Source of the DNA: Sulfurospirillum sp964441765
Lineage (GTDB): Bacteria > Campylobacterota > Campylobacteria > Campylobacterales > Sulfurospirillaceae
Direction of reading: 5' to 3'
Assembly (NCBI GenBank): GCA_964441765.1
Contig: CAYTVI010000050.1
Coordinates: 1-14,511, forward strand
Length of the DNA stretch: 14,511 bases
Position numbers and translations under genes: made by a program. Shown here piece by piece: positions 8,263 through 14,104 of this stretch. The notes beneath the pieces were generated by a model. It did not search any database. It was not told the origin of the DNA and saw only the letters and a program-made list of their open reading frames with translations. Numbering within the stretch: the stretch's first letter is position 1; the number at the start of each line of letters is the position of its first letter.

Positions 8263-8696
8263 GCAACAACATCAGGATGTATCCATGTGAGTTCATTGTA
8301 TTTTTTAGTAACTTCATTATAAACCGTCTGATTTGGAGCAACAATTAACGCACGGTTATAAAGATAGTTTACGATGACATCATCACCTGCAACAGGTTTG
8401 ACACCTGCATCGGGGAAAGCGCCTTGTGCGAGCATCTCAAATTTTGCAAAACGTAGGGTTGCTTTGCCTGCGTTTTTACTCACAACATCAAAACGAGACA
8501 CAATAATAGAAGTTTTCGCATCAAATTTATGTAAGATAACACCGCTTGAACCTACGACAAAATCAGGCGAATCAGTGATAGTCCCACTTGTCTCGGTTGC
8601 CTCTAAAAGGGTTGTTTTGTGCTCGTTGAAAAGCGGTTTTGCATGTAAAAAAGAGCCTAAGAGTAAGGCACATACCATTCCTAACACTTTGTTCAA
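8263..8696 (-). CDS. pgbA: PgbA-like plasminogen-binding N-terminal domain protein, 3' end lost in gap
   Basis: The first 144 residues of a secreted or surface protein. A signal peptide (M-N-K-V-L-G-M-V-C-A-L-L-L-G-S-F-L-H-A, about 19 residues) is followed by a region that I recognise from the PgbA N-terminal domain of Helicobacter: D-F-V-V-G-S-S-G-V-I-L-H-K-F-D, then D-D-V-I-V-N-Y-L-Y-N-R-A-L-I-V-A-P and W-I-H-P-D. H. pylori PgbA is reported to bind plasminogen through its C-terminal region, which is not present here, so host binding must not be inferred, least of all in a free-living relative. The start codon is TTG at 8696. The Shine-Dalgarno GAGGAG (plus-strand 8703-8708) lies six bases upstream, and a good promoter precedes it. 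A one-mismatch palindrome copy (TTGCATGTAA, 8639-8648) overlaps the signal-peptide end. Confidence 0.75.
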
Positions 8697-8702
8697 TGGA
8701 AA

Positions 8703-8708
8703 CTCCTC
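8703..8708 (-). promoter_or_regulatory. Strong Shine-Dalgarno site deciding the pgbA TTG start
   Basis: GAGGAG on the minus strand, six bases before the TTG at 8696-8694. The next in-frame ATG is six codons further in and would remove part of the signal peptide, so the TTG is preferred. Confidence 0.7.
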
Positions 8709-8724
8709 TGGTTTTATTGCGAAG

Positions 8725-8754
8725 ATTATACAATAAGTGGTTTAAAAATTTCAA
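8725..8754 (-). promoter_or_regulatory. Sigma-70-like promoter for pgbA-glcD-yihY
   Basis: On the minus strand, TTGAAA (plus 8749-8754) and TATAAT (plus 8725-8730) are separated by 18 bp. This lies 28 bp before the pgbA start in the 126-bp divergent region shared with the M23 peptidase gene. Confidence 0.65.
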
Positions 8755-8792
8755 AGAAGCTCTATTTAGGGATTTTGTAAGATTTGTTAAGA

Positions 8793-8817
8793 TAGAATTA
8801 AACCCTTACGCAGGGGG
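8793..8817 (+). promoter_or_regulatory. Putative -10 box and Shine-Dalgarno of the M23 peptidase gene
   Basis: TAGAAT at 8793-8798 is a plausible -10 hexamer without a clear -35. AGGGGG at 8812-8817 is a good ribosome binding site, five bases before the ATG at 8823, and fixes that start. If the -10 is real, the leader is only about 20 nt. Confidence 0.45.
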
Positions 8818-8822
8818 TATTA

Positions 8823-9995
8823 ATGGGCAAAATTGCTATCATCATCTTACTTTTTTTCATCTCCGTTCATGCTGCCTATGTGGAAGAGCTTAAATGGCCA
8901 AAAGGTGAAACATTTTTAACTTTTTTAGAAAAAAGTGGCTTGCCTCAAAGTATTTACTACTCTTTAGACAAAGAAGAACAAGAACTTGCAACCGAAATTG
9001 TCGCAGGGGTAAAGTACCACGTTTTGCGTAGTGAGACTAAAGAACTTCAACAAGTTTTAATTCCCATCAGCGAAGAACTTCAGATGCACCTTCGTCATAA
9101 TGGAGAAAAGTTCATTATGGAAATCATCCCTATTATTTATCAAGAAGAAAATCATACCTTAGCGATTGATATTAAACACTCTCCCCATTCGGATATCATT
9201 AAAAGTACCAACAGTTATGCCCTTGCCAATGAATTTGCACACTCTTTTAAAGGTGGAGTGAATTTACGAAATCTCCAAAAAGGCGATAAATTAGTCTTGA
9301 TTTATCAGCAAAAAAGGCGTTTAGGAAAGCAGTTTGGCTCTATTAAGATTGATGTTTCTATGATAGAAACTGCCAAAAAACAACACTATGTCTTTTCCTA
9401 CAAAGAGAGCTATTACGATAAAGATGGAAAAGAGCTCGAAAACTTTTTACTTGCCAATCCAGTCAATTATACACGTATCTCATCGCCTTTTACCAACAAG
9501 CGTTTTCACCCCGTGTTAAAGATTTACCGAGCGCATTTAGGAATTGATTATGCGGCAAGTGTGGGAACACCAGTGCGTTCAGCAGGAAGCGGTAAGGTGA
9601 CGTTTGTGGGTGAAAAAGGCGGTTATGGTAAAACCATCGAAGTTAATCATGACAGTAGCTATAAAACCTTGTATGCGCATCTCAATGGTTTTGCAAGAGG
9701 CTTGCGTGGGGGACAAAATGTCAAACAAGGACAAGTCATAGGCTATGTGGGGAACACGGGTTTAAGCAGTGGACCGCATCTTCATTTTGGGCTTTACCGT
9801 AACAATACGGCAATAAACCCTGCCAGTGTCGTTAAAATAGCCAAAAATAGTCTGGGTGGAAAAGAGTTAAAAGAGTTTTTAGCATACACGGCGGATTTGA
9901 AGCAAAAAGCGCAAAAAGCATTGAGTCATAAAAGTGAGCCAGTCTTTGAAGAAAATTTTGCGCTGGTTCATGCGTTAGAAGAAAAACCCAACTAA
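8823..9995 (+). CDS. csd3: M23 family peptidoglycan metallopeptidase, Csd3-like
   Basis: A 390-residue exported zinc peptidase. A short signal peptide (M-G-K-I-A-I-I-I-L-L-F-F-I-S-V-H-A, about 17 residues) is followed by a regulatory N-terminal region to about residue 215 and an M23/LytM catalytic domain (about 215-340). Zinc ligands and catalytic residues are visible: H238 and D242 (H-L-G-I-D), H286 (Y-A-H-L) and H319/H321 (H-L-H-F-G). The pattern H-P-V-L-K-I-Y-R-A-H-L-G-I-D and the length (about 400 in the family) match Csd3/HdpA of H. pylori. That enzyme trims pentapeptide stems and cross-links and sets helical cell shape. As I recall, HP0506 lies close to pgbA (HP0508) and glcD (HP0509), which matches the divergent pgbA-glcD here. 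The C-terminal 50 residues are hydrophilic. The family is certain; the Csd3 orthology is likely. Confidence 0.88.
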   Translation: MGKIAIIILLFFISVHAAYVEELKWPKGETFLTFLEKSGLPQSIYYSLDKEEQELATEIVAGVKYHVLRSETKELQQVLIPISEELQMHLRHNGEKFIMEIIPIIYQEENHTLAIDIKHSPHSDIIKSTNSYALANEFAHSFKGGVNLRNLQKGDKLVLIYQQKRRLGKQFGSIKIDVSMIETAKKQHYVFSYKESYYDKDGKELENFLLANPVNYTRISSPFTNKRFHPVLKIYRAHLGIDYAASVGTPVRSAGSGKVTFVGEKGGYGKTIEVNHDSSYKTLYAHLNGFARGLRGGQNVKQGQVIGYVGNTGLSSGPHLHFGLYRNNTAINPASVVKIAKNSLGGKELKEFLAYTADLKQKAQKALSHKSEPVFEENFALVHALEEKPN

Positions 9996-9999
9996 TATC

Positions 10000-10011
10000 T
10001 TTACATGTAAA
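10000..10011. repeat. TTTACATGTAAA palindrome, copy 6 (csd3-corA spacer)
   Basis: Exact 12-bp palindrome filling much of the 31-bp spacer between the M23 peptidase stop and the corA start, immediately before the corA Shine-Dalgarno AAGAGGA (10016-10022). It has no extended stem and no T-run, so it is unlikely to be a terminator. Confidence 0.9.
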
Positions 10012-10026
10012 TAAAAAGAGGATTCC

Positions 10027-10989
10027 ATGATACGATGTTTTTTTAGAAACAGCAATAAACTCGAAGTCATCACCGATCTTGAAGCTTTTGAAGCCAATGA
10101 AGATAAAAAAAGTAAAGTCGTTTGGCTTGATATGCTCCTTCCTACACGGGAAGAAATCACGTTTGTGGAAAATACTTTTGGCATAGATTTCCCGACTAAG
10201 CAAGAGACAGAAGAGATTGAGATCAGTTCGAGGTATTGGGAAGAAGACAAAAAAATCGAAATCAACAGCTTCTTTTTAATCAGCAACGACGAGGGTGCGC
10301 ACAACGAAACGGTTTCGTTTATCTTACAAGGCAATCTCCTCATCTCCATCCGTTATAAAGAGCTTCGTGCTTTTGAAGAGTTTAGCAAACGCTTTTTTTA
10401 CGCACCTCGTGAGTTTAAAAATGGCTACTACATCTTTTCGCAACTTTTAGATATTCGTATTGACGCGGATGCGGATATTATCGAAAAACTCTCAAAAGAC
10501 ATCACCCGTCTTCGCAAACACGTCTTTACCGATTATGCCAACGACGACGAAGAAATCTTGGAAAAAATCTCCTCTTTGGAAGATTTGAACATGAGTATCC
10601 GTGAAAACTTGACCGATAAACAACGCATCTTAACCTCGTTTCTAAAATCATCCAAATACGATGACAGCTCTTTACGCAATGACATCGTCATCATGCTTAA
10701 AGATATTAAGTCCTTGATTGACTACACTGAGTTTAATTTTGAACGGCTTGATTATCTACAAAATATCTTCGTCGGTGTTTTGAGCATTGAGCAAAATAAA
10801 GTCATCAAAATCTTTACCATCGTCAATGTCATCTTCCTCCCACCAACCCTCATCGCAAGTATTTATGGGATGAACTTCAAAATCTTGCCTGAGCTTGATT
10901 GGAGTTATGGCTATGCCTTTTCACTCGCCCTCATGGTCATCTCTGCGATTACTCCGATAGCGATTTTTAAGAAAAAAGGGTGGATTTAA
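10027..10989 (+). CDS. corA: CorA-family divalent cation transporter
   Basis: A 320-residue inner-membrane channel protein, most likely for Mg2+ (Co2+ and Ni2+ are also carried by some members). A long, acidic and helical cytoplasmic N-terminal domain runs to about residue 260. Two C-terminal membrane helices follow, with the family signature G-M-N (281-283, in Y-G-M-N-F) at the end of the first. The C-terminus is short and basic (F-K-K-K-G-W-I), as expected for a pentameric CorA. The ATG follows AAGAGGA at a spacing of 4 nt. The gene is 31 bp after the M23 peptidase stop and 4 bp before the Nudix gene, so the three may be one transcription unit. The ion cannot be read from sequence alone. 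Confidence 0.92.
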   Translation: MIRCFFRNSNKLEVITDLEAFEANEDKKSKVVWLDMLLPTREEITFVENTFGIDFPTKQETEEIEISSRYWEEDKKIEINSFFLISNDEGAHNETVSFILQGNLLISIRYKELRAFEEFSKRFFYAPREFKNGYYIFSQLLDIRIDADADIIEKLSKDITRLRKHVFTDYANDDEEILEKISSLEDLNMSIRENLTDKQRILTSFLKSSKYDDSSLRNDIVIMLKDIKSLIDYTEFNFERLDYLQNIFVGVLSIEQNKVIKIFTIVNVIFLPPTLIASIYGMNFKILPELDWSYGYAFSLALMVISAITPIAIFKKKGWI

Positions 10990-10993
10990 GGCA

Positions 10994-11563
10994 ATGAAAC
11001 ATACCATTGAGGTGATAAAAATCGAAGAGTGCCTAAGCTCTGAGTATATCAAGCCTAAAAGTATGTACTACACCCACAACAGCGTCGAAAAGCGCTGGGA
11101 TATTGTCGATACTCATAACAGCGTTGCTATCTTGCTTTACCATAAAGCACGCGATAGTTTCGTATTTGTCAAACAGTTTCGCCCCTCCATCTACGTCAAA
11201 AATGAAGATGGTTTTACCTATGAGCTGTGTGCGGGCATCGTCGATAAAGACAAAAGCCTCATCGAAATCGCCAAAGAAGAGGTCTTAGAAGAGACAGGCT
11301 ACGACGTACCTTTAGAAAAACTCCAAAAAATCTCCTCCTTTTACACCGCTGTAGGCTTCGCGGGTGGCAGACAAACCCTCTACTATGCTGTTCTTGATGA
11401 TAGCATGAAAGTAAGTGATGGTGGTGGTATCGAAGATGAAAACATCGAAGTTATCTACCTCAAACGTGAAAAAACCTTAGAGTTTATGTTCGACGAGAGC
11501 ATCGCTACTACTTCAGGCTTGATGTTTGCGCTTATGTGGTATTTTAGGACGTATGAAAAATAG
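10994..11563 (+). CDS. Nudix hydrolase, NUDT14/nucleoside-diphosphate-sugar pyrophosphatase-like
   Basis: A 189-residue cytosolic enzyme expected to split nucleoside diphosphates linked to another group, such as UDP-glucose or ADP-ribose. The Nudix box is G-I-V-D-K-D-K-S-L-I-E-I-A-K-E-E-V-L-E-E-T-G-Y split over about residues 76-98. The E-E-V-L-E-E-T-G core holds the metal-binding glutamates, but the usual R of R-E-x-x-E-E is E, and the earlier conserved E is K. Around it, E-L-C-A-G-I-V-D, V-G-F-A-G-G-R-Q-T-L-Y-Y and the D-G-G-G-I-E-D-E stretch resemble NUDT14-type UDP-sugar pyrophosphatases as I remember them. ATG 10994 is 4 nt after the corA stop with a weak AAGG upstream, which suggests coupling. 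It ends 14 bp before the convergent ptuB-like gene. Confidence 0.85.
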   Translation: MKHTIEVIKIEECLSSEYIKPKSMYYTHNSVEKRWDIVDTHNSVAILLYHKARDSFVFVKQFRPSIYVKNEDGFTYELCAGIVDKDKSLIEIAKEEVLEETGYDVPLEKLQKISSFYTAVGFAGGRQTLYYAVLDDSMKVSDGGGIEDENIEVIYLKREKTLEFMFDESIATTSGLMFALMWYFRTYEK

Positions 11564-11564
11564 T

Positions 11565-11579
11565 TTTACATGTAAAGCT
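11565..11579. repeat. 15-bp direct repeat, left copy (contains palindrome copy 7)
   Basis: TTTACATGTAAAGCT, identical to 14065-14079. The 12-bp palindrome core is at 11565-11576. The surrounding 20 bp (11561-11580) form an imperfect palindrome, TAG...CTA, with one mismatched pair. It overlaps the stop codon of the HNH gene and starts 2 bp after the Nudix gene stop. Confidence 0.85.
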
Positions 11580-12510
11580 AGATAATTTCTAATTGTTCTA
11601 AAATGTCTTTGGTAAGTTTAGAAAGAGGGCGTCTGCCCAAATCTTCATCGCTGATGTAGCCTCCAAAAATCAGGCGCAGTAAATCTTCTTCATTTTTAAA
11701 GAGCGTTCCCTCGTAGTTTTTCATCAGCTCTTCTATGTAACTTTCGTTGTACATTTCAGATTTGATAAGAATTTCAGAAACGATATCTTTATGCTCGTTG
11801 TAAAGGTTTTGCAGATTAAAAACTTCAATGTGATTTTTTACCTTTTCATCTTCTGAAATTGGTTTTAGCTCAAGCAAAATTCTATCTTCGTCAAAGAAAT
11901 AGCCATTACTATCTTCTTTATTTTTTATTCCCTTGTATTCAAATTTTGCATAGTCGTTAAAACTTTCTAAAAAGGGGTAAAAAATATCTTCTTGTTTTGC
12001 TGATTTTCGTTGATTACATGTAGAGCAACTAGGCACTAGATTGTAAACGCTCACGGCTAAAAAAGGGTATGTTTTTTTATCGAAAAAATGGTCAAGTTGT
12101 GCCGTAGCATTGAGGTCTTTTCCTTTTTCAAAGTTAAAAATATAGTTACGGTTACAATAAGGACAAACTTTAATGTCAAGTTTCTTGATATGCTCAGGCT
12201 TTTTAAGCCGTGAATACAGAAAAAAAAAATAGTCTTTTTCTTTTATTTTAAGTTCAACTATTTTTTGATTTGTATTGATAAATTGTGTGATTTTTTGAAG
12301 ATAAACGTAGTCTGCTTTGATGATTTTTTCAAAAGATATTTGAGGGTCAACATCTTTTAATTTATCTTGGATAAGTTTATCTATCGCAGACCATGATATT
12401 TCCCATTTAATATTTTTTTCATTTTTCTTTAATTTTTTATTAGGAAAAAGACTTTGAATTGACGTATAAAATTCATCAATAATTGTTTGTGAAAGATTAA
12501 TTTTGTGCAT
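11578..12510 (-). CDS. ptuB: HNH endonuclease, PtuB-like (Septu-type defence)
   Basis: A 310-residue protein with an HNH nuclease core. A first zinc pair C-P-Y-C (116-119) is followed by L-D-H-F-F (D140, H141), the alignment Y-P-F-L-A-V-S-V-Y-N-L-V-P (N157), and a second zinc pair C-S-T-C-N (162-166). H141 would be the metal-activating base and N157/N166 the other HNH positions. The N-terminal 110 residues are lysine-rich and of unknown fold. The C-terminal 130 residues are helical and acidic. The gene follows the ATPase gene with a 14-nt overlap in another frame, so translation is coupled and the products probably form one complex. An ATPase plus HNH pair is the Septu (PtuAB) architecture. 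The system call is inference; the HNH fold is clear. The gene is AT-rich relative to its neighbours. Start ATG 12510. Confidence 0.82.
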   Translation of the reverse strand: MHKINLSQTIIDEFYTSIQSLFPNKKLKKNEKNIKWEISWSAIDKLIQDKLKDVDPQISFEKIIKADYVYLQKITQFINTNQKIVELKIKEKDYFFFLYSRLKKPEHIKKLDIKVCPYCNRNYIFNFEKGKDLNATAQLDHFFDKKTYPFLAVSVYNLVPSCSTCNQRKSAKQEDIFYPFLESFNDYAKFEYKGIKNKEDSNGYFFDEDRILLELKPISEDEKVKNHIEVFNLQNLYNEHKDIVSEILIKSEMYNESYIEELMKNYEGTLFKNEEDLLRLIFGGYISDEDLGRRPLSKLTKDILEQLEII

Positions 12511-14050
12511 GTTGATGTTCAGCTAGTTTTTGCTGGAGTTCGATTATTTGTTGCTTAATCTTCTCAACTTCACTGAGACGTTTACTGTCCAACATTTTTT
12601 GTAGTTGTCGTTTTAAAATTGGCTCACCTACAATCGAGATGATATTTTCACAATAGTCTGTTTCTTCTGGTGTGAGTTCTTTTTTATTGAGGTATTTGAT
12701 GGCTTTATTGATTTTACTTTTTGCAAACTCACCCATAAGCCCCTCTTTCATAAAAAAACCATGAGAGAGTAGGGTGTGGATATTGGCTCCAAAGGTTTCG
12801 ATATTGGGGTAAACTTGCTTGCCTTTCTCTAGGAAAATGATGTTTTCTTTGGGGAGGTCTGAAAGGATGAATGGGGAATGCGAAGTGATAATAATATGAA
12901 ATTTTTTTCCAGAAAAATTAGACAGCATATGTATTAATTCATTTAGGTATTTTTTTTGCCATAGAGGATGAAGTGCTATATCTGGTTCATCAAGAACAAG
13001 AAATATATCATCCTTTTTACTTTTTGTAATTGCATCAAATATCATTAACATTTCGGTAAAAAGCTTTCTTTCTCCTTGACTTAAATCAAAATATTGTCTG
13101 CCCATACAATCATTCAAACCAACGTGCAAATAACCAATTTCTATCAATTTTAAAAAAGCATTTTTATGTTCATGGTATATAATGCTAAATTCTTCAATTG
13201 AAATTTTCGGTTTATCTATATATGGACTTAGTGCTTCAAAAAATTTATAAATTTCTTTTATATTTTCAAGGTTATGAGTAGGATTTTTTAATATTTCTTC
13301 TTCTATTGAAGTAATATCTTCAACTTTTTCAATACGAGATATTTCTAAATTAACTTGCATACTAATATTAGAATAAAGAAAAACTAAAAACCTCTCTTTA
13401 GAATCTAAATGATAGTTTTGTACATTTTTTATAAGTTCGTTAATATGCTTGAATTGTGGGCTTTGAGAGTTTGTTTCATGTAAATATGCTGACAAGGTGA
13501 TTTCTATTGGTTCAAAAAAGAATAATTGAGAATGAAATAATTTTCTATGTTCAATAATGAGATTATAAAAGTTTTCCCTAAATTTTAAAATATTGAAACT
13601 GGTGTCACCAACGATTCCATTTTCTACCCGAGTATATAAATTTTTATCGTAAATATTTAAGTTAAAATAATCCCACCAACCTTTGGTTTCATTGATTTTT
13701 ATTAAATCAAAATCTAAATATAAAATCTCATAATCTTCGACTCGATTATGTTCGAGGAGTTCTACATTACACGTAGCACCTTTAAAATCATTACTGTAAA
13801 AATTGCTTTTATTATAAACAATGAGTTTATGATTTGTTATTCCAGTTAATAAACTACTCTTCCCACTCCCATTTTCCCCAACAATCGCAGTGACATTGAT
13901 ATTATCAGGAAAAATACTAAGCGGTTCAGGTTCTTTTTTATCAATCGTTAATTCGCCATTTTCATATTTACATGTAAATCTAGGCGAAAAATTAAACCCT
14001 TGATTTTTGATGTTTTTGTACTCTTCAACCCACAAATAAACCAGTTCCAT
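12497..14050 (-). CDS. ptuA: ABC/AAA-type ATPase, PtuA-like (Septu-type defence)
   Basis: A 517-residue cytosolic ATPase of the SMC/Rad50/OLD-like ABC branch. It shows Walker A G-E-N-G-S-G-K-S-S (58-66), ABC signature L-S-Q-G-E-R-K (323-329), Walker B with catalytic Glu I-F-L-V-L-D-E-P-D (349-357, E355), and switch His T-S-H-S-P-F (H391). Between Walker A and the signature lies a long, variable, helix-rich insertion (about 75-315). The C-terminal 30 residues look like a coiled coil rich in Q, E and K (about 488-515). There is no Toprim domain, so this is not an OLD/GajA nuclease. Paired with the HNH protein it fits PtuA of Septu, where the ATPase is thought to control the nuclease. A hand count gives 52 G+C of 240 bases at 13201-13440 (about 22%). 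ATG 14050 has GGAG (plus 14056-14059) five bases upstream. No reverse transcriptase is nearby. Confidence 0.85.
   Translation of the reverse strand: MELVYLWVEEYKNIKNQGFNFSPRFTCKYENGELTIDKKEPEPLSIFPDNINVTAIVGENGSGKSSLLTGITNHKLIVYNKSNFYSNDFKGATCNVELLEHNRVEDYEILYLDFDLIKINETKGWWDYFNLNIYDKNLYTRVENGIVGDTSFNILKFRENFYNLIIEHRKLFHSQLFFFEPIEITLSAYLHETNSQSPQFKHINELIKNVQNYHLDSKERFLVFLYSNISMQVNLEISRIEKVEDITSIEEEILKNPTHNLENIKEIYKFFEALSPYIDKPKISIEEFSIIYHEHKNAFLKLIEIGYLHVGLNDCMGRQYFDLSQGERKLFTEMLMIFDAITKSKKDDIFLVLDEPDIALHPLWQKKYLNELIHMLSNFSGKKFHIIITSHSPFILSDLPKENIIFLEKGKQVYPNIETFGANIHTLLSHGFFMKEGLMGEFAKSKINKAIKYLNKKELTPEETDYCENIISIVGEPILKRQLQKMLDSKRLSEVEKIKQQIIELQQKLAEHQHAQN
13967..13978. repeat. TTTACATGTAAA palindrome, copy 8 (in ptuA-like gene)
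   Basis: Exact 12-bp palindrome near the 5' end of the ATPase gene, read as F-T-C-K. Its centre is 98 bp from that of the copy in the leader. Confidence 0.9.
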
Positions 14051-14064
14051 GCTTACTCCAAAGG

Positions 14065-14079
14065 TTTACATGTAAAGCT
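14065..14079. repeat. 15-bp direct repeat, right copy (contains palindrome copy 9)
   Basis: TTTACATGTAAAGCT, identical to 11565-11579, in the 54-bp spacer upstream of the ATPase gene. The wider 22 bp (14060-14081) form a palindrome AAAG...CTTT with one mismatched pair just outside the 12-bp core. It lies just upstream of the ptuA Shine-Dalgarno. Confidence 0.85.
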
Positions 14080-14086
14080 TTGATTC

Positions 14087-14098
14087 TTTATATGTAAA
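14087..14098 (-). promoter_or_regulatory. Degenerate palindrome overlapping a putative ptuA -10 box
   Basis: TTTATATGTAAA differs from the common palindrome at one base. Its centre is exactly 22 bp from that of the perfect copy at 14065-14076. On the minus strand it includes TATAAA (plus 14087-14092), a possible -10 box for ptuAB, although no good -35 is seen. The paired palindromes could be operator sites, but this is speculative because the same palindrome also occurs inside genes. Confidence 0.4.
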
Positions 14099-14104
14099 AA
14101 GACT

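Noticed and set aside
6858..8696. A novel exported FAD oxidase fused to a PgbA domain
   Set aside because: The two parts are joined only through 100 undetermined bases, and each matches part of a separate known protein.
11556..11580. Intrinsic terminator for ptuB (imperfect 20-bp palindrome followed by TTTTT on the minus strand)
   Set aside because: The stem is eight pairs with a C-A mismatch, is almost all A-T and has a CATG loop; the same palindrome elsewhere lacks a T-run. It is too weak to call.
11578..14050. Gabija or OLD-type nuclease system
   Set aside because: The ATPase has no Toprim domain after the ATPase core, and the partner is an HNH protein, not a UvrD-like helicase.
632..14075. 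TTTACATGTAAA as the operator of a single transcription factor
   Set aside because: Six of nine exact copies are inside coding regions, several far from any start. A purely regulatory role does not fit the whole set, though single copies may still be bound.
632..14075. Classical DNA uptake sequence or CRISPR repeats
   Set aside because: Known uptake sequences are asymmetric, and CRISPR repeats are longer and regularly spaced; here copies are symmetric and irregularly spread.
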